This document shows, one piece after another, positions 5,889-12,484 of a DNA stretch of 13,966 nt. The stretch covers positions 1-13,966 of the forward strand of contig JBECKR010000277.1 in NCBI GenBank assembly GCA_040235415.1, written 5' to 3'. Made by a program: the position numbers and the translations under genes. The notes under the pieces are model-generated. The model was not told where the DNA came from. It did no database searches and worked only from the letters and a program-made list of their open reading frames with translations. The stretch's first letter is position 1. Each line of letters begins with the position of its first letter. This DNA is from JBECKR01 sp040235415 (GTDB lineage: Bacteria > Acidobacteriota > Polarisedimenticolia > Polarisedimenticolales > Polarisedimenticolaceae).

Positions 5889-8072
5889 ATGTCGAACGCG
5901 ACGCACCGCAACGGAATCGCCCAGGCCGGAGCCAAGGACGTCCGGCGCGCCGCCCAGGCGATCGCCGCCGGCATCCCCGCGAGACTCGCGCCGCTCTCGC
6001 GACTCGCCTACAACTACCTGTGGTCGTGGCATCCGGACGGTGACGAGCTGTTCCGGGACATCGACGCCTATCGCTGGCGGTTGACGGGACAGAATCCGGT
6101 CCGCTTCCTGCAGGAGACCTCCGCCGAGGCGCTCGAGCGCGCCGCGCTCGACCTCGGCATCGTCGAGCGCGTCGAGGCGCTCGAGGACGCGCTCGACGCC
6201 GAGCTCGCGAGGCCGCCGGCCAACGGGTGCGTTCCGCCCGATCGCCCCGTCGCGTTCTTCTGCGCCGAGTTCGGCATCCACCGCTCGATGCCGGTGTACT
6301 CCGGAGGCCTCGGAGCGCTCGCCGGCGACTTCCTGAAGGAGGCGTCCGATCGCGCCCTCCCGGTCGTGGGGGTCGGCATCCTCTACCGCCAGGGGTACTT
6401 CCACCAGCGCGTGGACGCCGGCGGCTGGCAGCATGAGTACTGGTACGAGACGGATCCGGAACGCCGTCCGGCGGTGAAGGTCACGGAACGGGACGGTCGC
6501 CCGGTCGTGGTCCGGGTACCGATCTGGGGCGACGAGGTCGCCGTCCACGTCTGGCGGGTCGACGTCGGACGCGTCCCGCTGTACCTCCTGGACACGACCG
6601 TGCACGCGAACTCGCCGCGCCAGCGCTTCATCTCGTCGAGGCTGTACGAGGGAAACCGCCAGGTCCGGCTCGCACAGTACGGGCTGCTCGGCGTCGGCGG
6701 GATGCGCGTGCTGAAGGCGTTCGGCATCGAGCCTTCGGTCGTGCACCTGAACGAGGGCCATCCCGCGCTCGCCGCGCTCGAGCTCGTGCGGCGCGAGATG
6801 GCGGCCGGGCCGCGGTTCGCGGAGGCCGCCGCCGCGGTGCGGGAGCGCTTCGTGTTCACGACCCACACGCCGGTCGCGGCAGGCAACGAGACGTACTCCC
6901 CCGACGAGATGCGCGCGGTGTTCCCCGACGTCGCGGCGCAGCTCGGCACCGACTGGGACGGGCTTCTCGACATGGGCCGGGTCCATCCCGGCCGCCGCGA
7001 CGAGGCCCCCGGGTTCACGCCGGCGGCGATCCGCCTGAGTCGCAGGACGAACGCGGTCAGCCGGATCCACGGCGCGGTCGCCCGCGAAATGTGGCGCGAG
7101 ATGTTCCCCGGAGTGGCGGTCCAGGACGTTCCGATCGGGCACGTCACGAACGGCGCCCACCTTCCGAGCTGGATGTCCGCACCGATGCGCCGGCTGCTCG
7201 ACCGCCACCTCGGCGACGACTGGCACCGCGGCGAGCGCGTGGTCGACCCCGCGACCTGGGAGGTGGTGGACCGCATTCCGGACGAGGAGATCTGGTCCGT
7301 CCGCAACGCCGAGGCGGAGCGCCTCGCGGGGTGGGTGCGGTCCCGAACGGTGACCGAGCGCCTGACGCGCGACGAGCCGATGGACTTCGTCGAGACCGCC
7401 GCCCGGACGTTCGACCCCGCCGCTCTGACGCTCGGGTTCGCACGGCGCCTGGCGCTGTACAAGCGTCTCGATCTCCTGACCCGCGACCGCGACCGCCTGC
7501 TCTGGCTGCTGTCGGGCGATCGCCCGGTGCAGCTGCTCGTGGCGGGCAAGGCGCACCCCAAGGACGACGCCGCGAAGCGGCTGCTCACGAGGCTGTTCGA
7601 GCTCAAGCGGGACTTGAGGTTCGCGAGCCGCATGGCGTTCCTCGAAGACTACGACCTCGGCAAGGCGGCGATGCTGGTCGCCGGTTGCGACGTCTGGCTC
7701 AACCTTCCGAGGCCGCCGCTCGAGGCCAGCGGCACGAGCGGCATGAAGGCCGCCTTCAACGGCACGCTGAACCTGAGCGTGCTCGACGGTTGGTGGGCCG
7801 AGGCGTTCGACGGCACGAACGGCTGGGCGATCGACGGCACGCCCGACTCGGACGACGGCGCCAAGGACACCCGCGACTCGGCGATGCTGTACGACCTCTT
7901 GCAGCGCGAGGTCGTGCCGCTGTTCTACGACCGCGGGCCGGACGGGATCCCGCACGGCTGGGTCGCACGGATGAAGGCGTCGCTGCGCACCCTGGGCCCG
8001 CGGTTCTGCGCCGCGCGGATGCTCTCCGAGTACTGCGGGCAGATCTATCCCCGCGAAACCCCGGCCGGCTGA
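5889..8072 (+). CDS. glgP: Alpha-glucan (glycogen) phosphorylase, GT35 family
   Basis: The 727-residue enzyme starts at ATG 5889, six bases after GGAGGG (5877-5882). It belongs to the shorter alpha-glucan phosphorylase subgroup (as in Thermotoga and mycobacteria) rather than the E. coli/muscle type. Landmarks are YNYLWSWHPDGDELF near the N-terminus, FCAEFGIHRSMPVYSGGLG, VHLNEGHPAL, FTTHTPVAAGNETY, HVTNGAHLPSWM, GFARRLALYKRLDLL and EASGTSGMKAAFNG. Lys620 in the last motif is the expected pyridoxal-phosphate Schiff-base lysine. The enzyme cleaves alpha-1,4-glucan ends with inorganic phosphate, releasing glucose-1-phosphate in the cytoplasm. It sits 54 bases after pstA with a possible promoter of its own. 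Whether it prefers glycogen or shorter maltodextrins cannot be told. Confidence 0.94.
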   Translation: MSNATHRNGIAQAGAKDVRRAAQAIAAGIPARLAPLSRLAYNYLWSWHPDGDELFRDIDAYRWRLTGQNPVRFLQETSAEALERAALDLGIVERVEALEDALDAELARPPANGCVPPDRPVAFFCAEFGIHRSMPVYSGGLGALAGDFLKEASDRALPVVGVGILYRQGYFHQRVDAGGWQHEYWYETDPERRPAVKVTERDGRPVVVRVPIWGDEVAVHVWRVDVGRVPLYLLDTTVHANSPRQRFISSRLYEGNRQVRLAQYGLLGVGGMRVLKAFGIEPSVVHLNEGHPALAALELVRREMAAGPRFAEAAAAVRERFVFTTHTPVAAGNETYSPDEMRAVFPDVAAQLGTDWDGLLDMGRVHPGRRDEAPGFTPAAIRLSRRTNAVSRIHGAVAREMWREMFPGVAVQDVPIGHVTNGAHLPSWMSAPMRRLLDRHLGDDWHRGERVVDPATWEVVDRIPDEEIWSVRNAEAERLAGWVRSRTVTERLTRDEPMDFVETAARTFDPAALTLGFARRLALYKRLDLLTRDRDRLLWLLSGDRPVQLLVAGKAHPKDDAAKRLLTRLFELKRDLRFASRMAFLEDYDLGKAAMLVAGCDVWLNLPRPPLEASGTSGMKAAFNGTLNLSVLDGWWAEAFDGTNGWAIDGTPDSDDGAKDTRDSAMLYDLLQREVVPLFYDRGPDGIPHGWVARMKASLRTLGPRFCAARMLSEYCGQIYPRETPAG

Positions 8073-8236
8073 CCGCTCCAAACCGGACCAAACAACCCGG
8101 CATTGTCCATCACCGCGACCCTGGTTGGTGGTGGGGGCGTGTTCTATCCTCTCGCCACCCGAGAGCCGGACCGCGCGGGACGTTCGACACCCCCGGAAAT
8201 CTCACCGCGGCGCGCCCGACCGAGACGGAGGTGGCC
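8073..8236 (+). other. Intergenic region between glgP and the redox module
   Basis: The longest noncoding stretch in the window, 164 bases. It holds no convincing terminator hairpin. AT-richer spots are CATTGTCC (8101-8108) and GTTCTATCC (8141-8149); the latter may be part of a promoter for the cytochrome gene, but no properly spaced -35/-10 pair is present. GGAGG at 8227-8231 is the cytochrome ribosome-binding site. Confidence 0.4.
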
Positions 8237-8701
8237 GTGCTACGCGATCTCTACCGAGATGCCGAGCATCTGTTCCGGGTCGTCCTGCTGTGCGTCGTCG
8301 GAGTCCTCGTCTTCCTGGTGGCCCGCGCGGTCGCGGTGCCCAAGGGGTTCGGGGAGTACGGGCACTACCGCGCGCCCGCGATCCGGGACGCCGCCGCCAA
8401 GACCCCGGTGTTCGCCGGGCAGGCGGCCTGCGCGGAGTGTCACGACGACGTCCTCGCGACGAAGGCCGCGGGGGCGCACCGCGGCGTGCACTGCGAGGCG
8501 TGCCACGGGCCGCTGAGCGCCCACGCCGCCGACCCGTCCGCGGTCGAGGTCGCGCTCCCCGACGGGCGCGCGCTGTGCGTGACCTGCCACGAGCAGAACG
8601 CGTCGCGGCCGGCCTCGTTCCCTCAGGTCGTCCCGTCCGAGCACGCCGGCGACGACGTCTGTACCGAATGTCACGTGCCGCACGCTCCGAGCGTGCAGTA
8701 G
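8237..8701 (+). CDS. Small membrane-anchored tetrahaem c-type cytochrome
   Basis: The start is GTG 8237, five bases after GGAGG (8227-8231); an alternative GTG at 8231 overlaps that site. The 154-residue product has one N-terminal membrane anchor (about 14-33, RVVLLCVVGVLVFLVAR) and a periplasmic domain with four CxxCH haem sites: CAECH 65-69, CEACH 86-90, CVTCH 114-118 and CTECH 142-146. Spare histidines (43, 81, 136, 149) could be distal ligands. Size, anchor and position ahead of a ferredoxin-like and an NrfD-like gene recall DsrJ, but DsrJ has three haems. It also recalls other small multihaem electron carriers of quinone-linked complexes. Its stop codon touches the ribosome-binding site of the next gene, so the two are translationally coupled. 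Role: periplasmic electron transfer. Partner unknown. Confidence 0.88.
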   Translation: MLRDLYRDAEHLFRVVLLCVVGVLVFLVARAVAVPKGFGEYGHYRAPAIRDAAAKTPVFAGQAACAECHDDVLATKAAGAHRGVHCEACHGPLSAHAADPSAVEVALPDGRALCVTCHEQNASRPASFPQVVPSEHAGDDVCTECHVPHAPSVQ

Positions 8702-8711
8702 GAGGCCGAAC

Positions 8712-9494
8712 GTGGACGAGACTCGACGCGACCTCCTGGCGACCGGGGGCAAGCTCCTGATCCTCACCGGTGCGGCGGGCATCGGGCTCGACTTCGTGCT
8801 CGCCGGCGAGCCCGAGAAGGCGCCGAACTACGACGTCATGAAGCACTGGTGGGGAATGGCGATCGACATCGAGAAGTGCATCGGCTGCGGCAATTGCGTC
8901 CGGGCCTGCAAGGCCGAGAACGACGTCCCGAAGGAGCCGTTCTACTTCCGGACCTGGGTCGAGCGCTACTACGTGCCGGACGTCGACCCCCGCGAGCCGC
9001 ACGCCGAGATGCAGCCGAAGGTCGACTCCCCGAACGGCGGCTACGACGGCTTCGACGACGTCTACCGCCACGAGAAGAGCGGCAAGACGTTCTTCGTGCC
9101 GAAGATGTGCAACCAGTGCGCACACTCGCCGTGCGTTCAGGTTTGTCCCGTCGGGGCGACGTTCGAGAGTCCCGACGGGGTCGTCCTGGTCGACAAGTCC
9201 TACTGCCTCGGGTGCCGCTACTGCGTGCAGGCCTGTCCGTACGGCTGCCGCTTCATCGACCCGCGAACCCACACCGTCGACAAGTGCACGCTGTGCTACC
9301 ACCGGATCACGAAAGGACTGACCACGGCGTGCTGCGAGGCCTGTCCGACCGGCGCAAGGATGCTCGTCGACCTCAAGAACCCGGACGATCCGATCCACGA
9401 GTTCCTGCGATCCAACAAGGTGCAGATCCTGAAACCGCAGATGGCCACCGGAGCCAAGGTCTACTACAACGGCCTCGACGGCTCGGTGCGGTAG
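8712..9494 (+). CDS. Four-cluster [4Fe-4S] ferredoxin-like subunit with twin-arginine signal (DsrO/NrfC type)
   Basis: The GTG start at 8712 lies six bases after GGAGG (8701-8705). The N-terminus MDETRRDLLATGGKLLILTG carries twin arginines at 5-6 followed by a hydrophobic stretch, a Tat-type signal, so the folded protein should face the periplasm. The 260 residues hold the sixteen cysteines for four cubane clusters: C56/59/62/66, C133/136/141/145, C165/168/171/175, and C192/195 with C207/211. This is the DmsB/NrfC/PsrB/DsrO architecture, an electron wire between a membrane quinone-site subunit and a partner. The first residues after the signal (NYDVMKHWWGMAIDIEKCIGC) fit this family. It lies between the cytochrome (10-base gap) and the NrfD-like gene (12-base gap), so the three form an operon. 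Confidence 0.92.
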   Translation: MDETRRDLLATGGKLLILTGAAGIGLDFVLAGEPEKAPNYDVMKHWWGMAIDIEKCIGCGNCVRACKAENDVPKEPFYFRTWVERYYVPDVDPREPHAEMQPKVDSPNGGYDGFDDVYRHEKSGKTFFVPKMCNQCAHSPCVQVCPVGATFESPDGVVLVDKSYCLGCRYCVQACPYGCRFIDPRTHTVDKCTLCYHRITKGLTTACCEACPTGARMLVDLKNPDDPIHEFLRSNKVQILKPQMATGAKVYYNGLDGSVR

Positions 9495-9506
9495 GTAGGC
9501 AAGCGT

Positions 9507-10691
9507 ATGGACCCCTCAGCGATCCTCCACGGCGTCCAGGGCTTCATGTACCCGAACGAGATCGAGCTGCAGTGGAGCCTGCTCATCGTGCTGTACCCGT
9601 ACATCACGGGGCTCGTGGCCGGCGCCTTCATCCTGGCGTCGCTCGAGCGCGTCATCGGGGTCGAGGCGTTGAAGCCGACCTACCGCCTCGCGCTCCTGAG
9701 CGCGCTCGCGTTCCTGCTGGTCGCGCCGCTGCCGCTGCAGCTGCACCTCGGACGCCCCGAGCGCTCGTTCGAGATGTACTTCACGCCGCACACCGCGTCC
9801 GCGATGGCGATGTTCGGGTTCGTGTACCTGTGGTACCTCCTGGGCGTGCTGCTGTTCGAGATCTGGCTCGACTACCGCCCCGAGATCGTGCACTTCGCGA
9901 AGACCAAGCCCGGAATCATGGGAACGGTCTACAAGATCCTGGCGCTCGGGTCGTACAACGTCAGCGAGCGCGCCCTGTGGATCGACGACAAGGTCGGCCG
10001 GTTCGTCACGATCCTCGGCATCCCGTCCGCGTTCCTGCTCCACGGCTACGTCGGGTTCATCTTCGGGTCGGTCAAGGCCAACCCGTGGTGGTCCTCGCCG
10101 ATGATGCCGATCGTGTTCCTGTTCTCGGCGATGGTCTCGGGCGTCGCCCTGGTGCTGCTGCTCTACATGGTGGTGAGTTGGGCCAAGGGCCGGGTCATCG
10201 ACATGCGCTGCGTCGACACCATGGGGGTCATCCTGCTGGTCGCGTTCATCATCGACTTCGCGCTCGAAGGGCTCGACCTCATCCACCGCGTCTACGAGGC
10301 GGACGAGTCGTTCAAGACGCTCGACTTCCTGGTGCACACGAAGCTGTACTTCTCGCACATCATCGTCCAGATCGTGCTCGGGACGCTCCTGCCGCTCGGT
10401 CTCCTCGCCCTCGTCCGGCTGGTCCGGATCACCGAGGCGGGCCGCAAGGGGATCTACCTGCTGTCGTCGGTCCTGACGCTCGTCGGGATCTTCGCGATGC
10501 GCTGGAACGTCGTGATCGGCGGGCAGCTGTTCTCGAAGAGCTTCCTGGGGTACACGACCTACAAGCTGGACTTCGCCAATCGCGAGGGCTTGCTGCCGTC
10601 GATCATCCTCATGGTCCTGCCGTTCTTCATCCTGTGGGGGCTGTTCCGGCTGCTCCCGCCGTTCGAGCGCCCGAGCCGGACCGAAGGCTAG
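9507..10691 (+). CDS. nrfD: NrfD/DsrP-type polytopic membrane subunit (quinone interaction)
   Basis: The 394-residue product begins at ATG 9507; only a weak TAGG lies upstream, so translation is probably coupled to the FeS gene 12 bases before. It is almost entirely membrane helices, apparently about ten, which fits the longer NrfD members (DsrP, ActC, HmcC) better than the eight-helix PsrC type. Telling segments are LQLHLGRPERSFEMYF at 78-92, matching the conserved region around the first half of the family, and RWNVVIGGQLFSKSF near residue 330, which resembles the late R-x-N-x-x-x-G motif of DsrP-like proteins. The family oxidises or reduces quinones and passes electrons to the FeS subunit; some members may move protons. 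The direction of flow is not readable. No catalytic molybdopterin subunit follows. Confidence 0.9.
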   Translation: MDPSAILHGVQGFMYPNEIELQWSLLIVLYPYITGLVAGAFILASLERVIGVEALKPTYRLALLSALAFLLVAPLPLQLHLGRPERSFEMYFTPHTASAMAMFGFVYLWYLLGVLLFEIWLDYRPEIVHFAKTKPGIMGTVYKILALGSYNVSERALWIDDKVGRFVTILGIPSAFLLHGYVGFIFGSVKANPWWSSPMMPIVFLFSAMVSGVALVLLLYMVVSWAKGRVIDMRCVDTMGVILLVAFIIDFALEGLDLIHRVYEADESFKTLDFLVHTKLYFSHIIVQIVLGTLLPLGLLALVRLVRITEAGRKGIYLLSSVLTLVGIFAMRWNVVIGGQLFSKSFLGYTTYKLDFANREGLLPSIILMVLPFFILWGLFRLLPPFERPSRTEG

Positions 10692-10716
10692 CGCGGCCGG
10701 GCGGGCGCCGTTCGGC

Positions 10717-10722
10717 TAGAAT
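10717..10722 (+). promoter_or_regulatory. Candidate -10 element (TAGAAT) upstream of the four-cysteine protein
   Basis: GC-TAGAAT-CC matches five of six bases of the -10 consensus, 25 bases after the NrfD-like stop and 35 before the next ATG. The same GCTAGAATC string occurs reading leftward at 13412-13420. No -35 element is obvious. It suggests that the small secreted protein has its own promoter. Confidence 0.4.
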
Positions 10723-10728
10723 CCCCCG

Positions 10729-10745
10729 CGGCGGCTTCCCCGCCG
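10729..10745 (+). promoter_or_regulatory. Leader hairpin upstream of the four-cysteine protein
   Basis: CGGCGG (10729-10734), a five-base loop CTTCC, and CCGCCG (10740-10745) form a compact stem just ahead of the GGAGGAAGG ribosome-binding site. There is no T tract, so it is more likely an mRNA leader stem than a terminator of the redox operon. Confidence 0.4.
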
Positions 10746-10757
10746 TGGAGGAAGGAC

Positions 10758-11102
10758 ATGAGGATTCGCACCGCTTCCCTGTTCGCGCTGATCGCCCTCC
10801 TGGCCCTCGGGACCCTCGCCTGGGCGGGGGACGAGGCGTCGAGCGTCACGGTGACCGGCAAGATCGCGTGCGCCAAGTGCACGCTCCAGATGGCCGACGC
10901 CACGGAATGCCAGAACGTCCTGGTCGTCGCCGGCAAGGACGGCGCCGAGCCGACGTACTACTACCTCGTGAAGAACGAGGTGTCGGAGGAGTTCGGCCAC
11001 GTCTGCAAGGGCGACAAGGCGGCCGTCGTGACCGGCACGCTCGCCGAGAAGGGCGGGAAGTCCTGGATCACCCCCACCAAGATGGAATCGCCCGAGGCCT
11101 GA
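10758..11102 (+). CDS. Small secreted four-cysteine protein (DUF6370-like), function unknown
   Basis: The 114-residue product starts at ATG 10758 behind a very strong GGAGGAAGG site. Residues 1-23 are a Sec signal peptide (cleavage after AWA). The mature domain of about 90 residues has CAKC at 38-41, Cys51 and His81/Cys83, then a beta-rich stretch VVTGTLAEKGGKSWITPTKME. The pattern (V-T-G-x-I-x-C-A-K-C, YYLVKNEV, C-K-G, V-x-G-T) resembles the small periplasmic DUF6370 proteins and looks like an OB-type fold; that match is from memory. Two cysteine pairs could form disulfides or bind a metal. It lies 66 bases after the NrfD-like gene, with a possible promoter in between, so a link to the redox module is plausible but unproved. 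The stop codon is embedded in a 16-bp palindrome. Confidence 0.82.
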   Translation: MRIRTASLFALIALLALGTLAWAGDEASSVTVTGKIACAKCTLQMADATECQNVLVVAGKDGAEPTYYYLVKNEVSEEFGHVCKGDKAAVVTGTLAEKGGKSWITPTKMESPEA

Positions 11103-11115
11103 TTCGATCGAATCA
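11100..11115. repeat. Perfect 16-bp palindrome spanning the stop codon
   Basis: TGATTCGATCGAATCA is identical to its reverse complement. Its first three bases are the stop codon of the preceding gene. It is AT-rich for this genome and lies five bases before a long hairpin. It could be a protein-binding site or the first half of a double terminator. Confidence 0.6.
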
Positions 11116-11120
11116 AGACG

Positions 11121-11159
11121 CGCCCCGAGGACGGATCCCCGCGGGCCGTCTTCGGGGCG
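11121..11159 (+). terminator. Strong transcription-terminator-like hairpin
   Basis: A 14-bp stem pairs 11121-11134 (CGCCCCGAGGACGG) with 11146-11159 (CCGTCTTCGGGGCG); all positions pair, with one G-U. The loop is 11 bases. It lies 18 bases after the stop of the four-cysteine protein. No T tract follows, as in many high-GC genomes where terminators are stem-only. It probably separates that gene from the esterase. Confidence 0.65.
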
Positions 11160-11232
11160 TGCCCGCGTTCTGCCGTGGCGGAAGCGCTCCTCTGCGCGTA
11201 CCGTTTCTCGAGAAATTCGAAGGAGATCCACC

Positions 11233-12471
11233 GTGATGAAGCGCTCGAGCGTTCTCGTCGGGTTCGTGTTGCTCTTGGTCGCCGTACTTCCGGCCGTCGC
11301 CGCGACCGAGATCGCCGGGACGACCGGCGGCGGTGCGTACTACCGCATCGTGGTTCCGGACGTCTGGAACGGCGACCTCGTGATCTGGAACCACGGCTTC
11401 AGCCTCGCCCCCGTCGGCCCGGTCACCGATCTCGGCCCCCTCGCCGACCTGCAGCTGTCGGAGGGGTACGCCGTCGCCGCGTCCAGCTACCAGCAATCCG
11501 GCTGGGCGCTGTTCAAGACCAAGAACGACCTCCAGCAGATGGTGGAACGTTTCGCCGACCGGTTCGGGACCCCGCGGGCCGTATGGATCACCGGCGCGTC
11601 GCTCGGCGGCGCGGTGACGGCTTCGGCGCTCGAGGACGCCGATCTCGGCAACGTCATCGCGGCGTACACGATCTGCGGCGCCGTCGCGGGGAGCCGGAAC
11701 TGGGACGGGGCGCTCGACCTCAGGCTGATCTACGACGCCGTGTGCTCGGACGTGCCGGGCGCGGCGATACCCGGCGGGGCCGAGGGGCTCCCCGAGGGCT
11801 CGACGATCGACGCCACCGGTCTCGCGATCCGGGTCAACGCCTGCACCGGGATCCTGCTCCCGGCCGCCGCCCGCAGCGCGGAGCAGAGCGCCCGGCTCGC
11901 CGAGATCCTGGGGGTCGCGAACGTTCCGGAGAGCTTCCTCCTGACCGACATGGGCTTCGCGACGTTCGCGATGAGCGATCTGGTGCACGACCAGGGGAAG
12001 CTCCATGGCAAGGTCGGAGCGGGGAACGCGCGGGTGGACTACGGCGTCGCCGAGATCGACGCGACGATCGCACGCGTCTCGCCCAACCCCGGGGCGGCGA
12101 ACCGCCTCGAGCTGCACTTCACGCCGACCGGCAACGTCGGCCCGGCGAAGATCGTGTCGCTCCACACCGACAAGGACGGTCTGGTCGTCGTCGAGAACGA
12201 GAGCGCGTACGCCGCGGTCGTTCCGGAATCCAATCTCACGACCGCGATCGTGGTCGAGGCCGCGCCGACGCACTGCGGTTTCACGCCGGCCGAGGTCGTG
12301 GCGGGATGGGAGTCCCTGCGCGGCTGGGTCGCCGGCACGCCGAAGCCGTCTCCGGCGGTGATCCAGGGGACGTGCCAGGCGATCGAGGCCGGAGGGCTGG
12401 CGCCGGGGCCGTGCCGGATCGATCCGGCGTTCGTGGTCCCGCCGATCGACGGCCGGATCCGGCCGCGCTGA
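11233..12471 (+). CDS. Secreted alpha/beta-hydrolase (esterase-like)
   Basis: GTG 11233 lies seven bases after AGGAG (11221-11225); ATG 11236 is an equally possible start. Of 412 residues, 1-23 form a signal peptide (cleavage after AVA). The core shows NHGFS at 53-57 (oxyanion-hole region) and the nucleophile elbow TGASLGG (Ser123). A late acid candidate lies in HTDKDGLV (Asp313 or Asp315), and the likely catalytic histidine is His347 in THCGFT. The order Ser-Asp-His is right for the fold. The region between the elbow and the acid is long and contains Cys148, Cys171 and Cys204, perhaps disulfide-linked in a lid. A C-terminal tail with Cys381 and Cys394 follows. The substrate is unknown; ester hydrolysis outside the cytoplasm is the safest reading. 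The gene converges on the AEC permease, eight bases apart. Confidence 0.85.
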   Translation: MMKRSSVLVGFVLLLVAVLPAVAATEIAGTTGGGAYYRIVVPDVWNGDLVIWNHGFSLAPVGPVTDLGPLADLQLSEGYAVAASSYQQSGWALFKTKNDLQQMVERFADRFGTPRAVWITGASLGGAVTASALEDADLGNVIAAYTICGAVAGSRNWDGALDLRLIYDAVCSDVPGAAIPGGAEGLPEGSTIDATGLAIRVNACTGILLPAAARSAEQSARLAEILGVANVPESFLLTDMGFATFAMSDLVHDQGKLHGKVGAGNARVDYGVAEIDATIARVSPNPGAANRLELHFTPTGNVGPAKIVSLHTDKDGLVVVENESAYAAVVPESNLTTAIVVEAAPTHCGFTPAEVVAGWESLRGWVAGTPKPSPAVIQGTCQAIEAGGLAPGPCRIDPAFVVPPIDGRIRPR

Positions 12472-12484
12472 CGCAGGCGTCAGC
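12467..12484. terminator. Inverted repeat containing both stop codons of a convergent gene pair
   Basis: GCTGACGC (12467-12474) and GCGTCAGC (12477-12484) are perfect arms separated by two bases. The TGA of the esterase (12469-12471) and the TGA of the minus-strand permease (12480-12482) lie in symmetric positions in the arms. It may act as a compact bidirectional terminator, though the stem is short and has no T tract. Confidence 0.45.

Noticed and set aside
5775..8081. 768-codon open frame on the minus strand across glgP
   Set aside because: It is the exact antisense shadow of a clearly recognisable phosphorylase. The translation is Arg/Val/Glu/His-rich with no family motif, as expected from GC-rich third positions.
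8119..8150. TTGGTG / TTCTAT as a promoter for the cytochrome gene
   Set aside because: The spacing between the hexamers is about 11 bases, too short for a sigma-70 promoter; kept only as a note on the intergenic region.
8849..11236. 795-codon plus-strand frame through the FeS, NrfD and four-cysteine genes
   Set aside because: It is out of frame with all three recognised proteins and is Arg/Pro/Ala-rich without domains.
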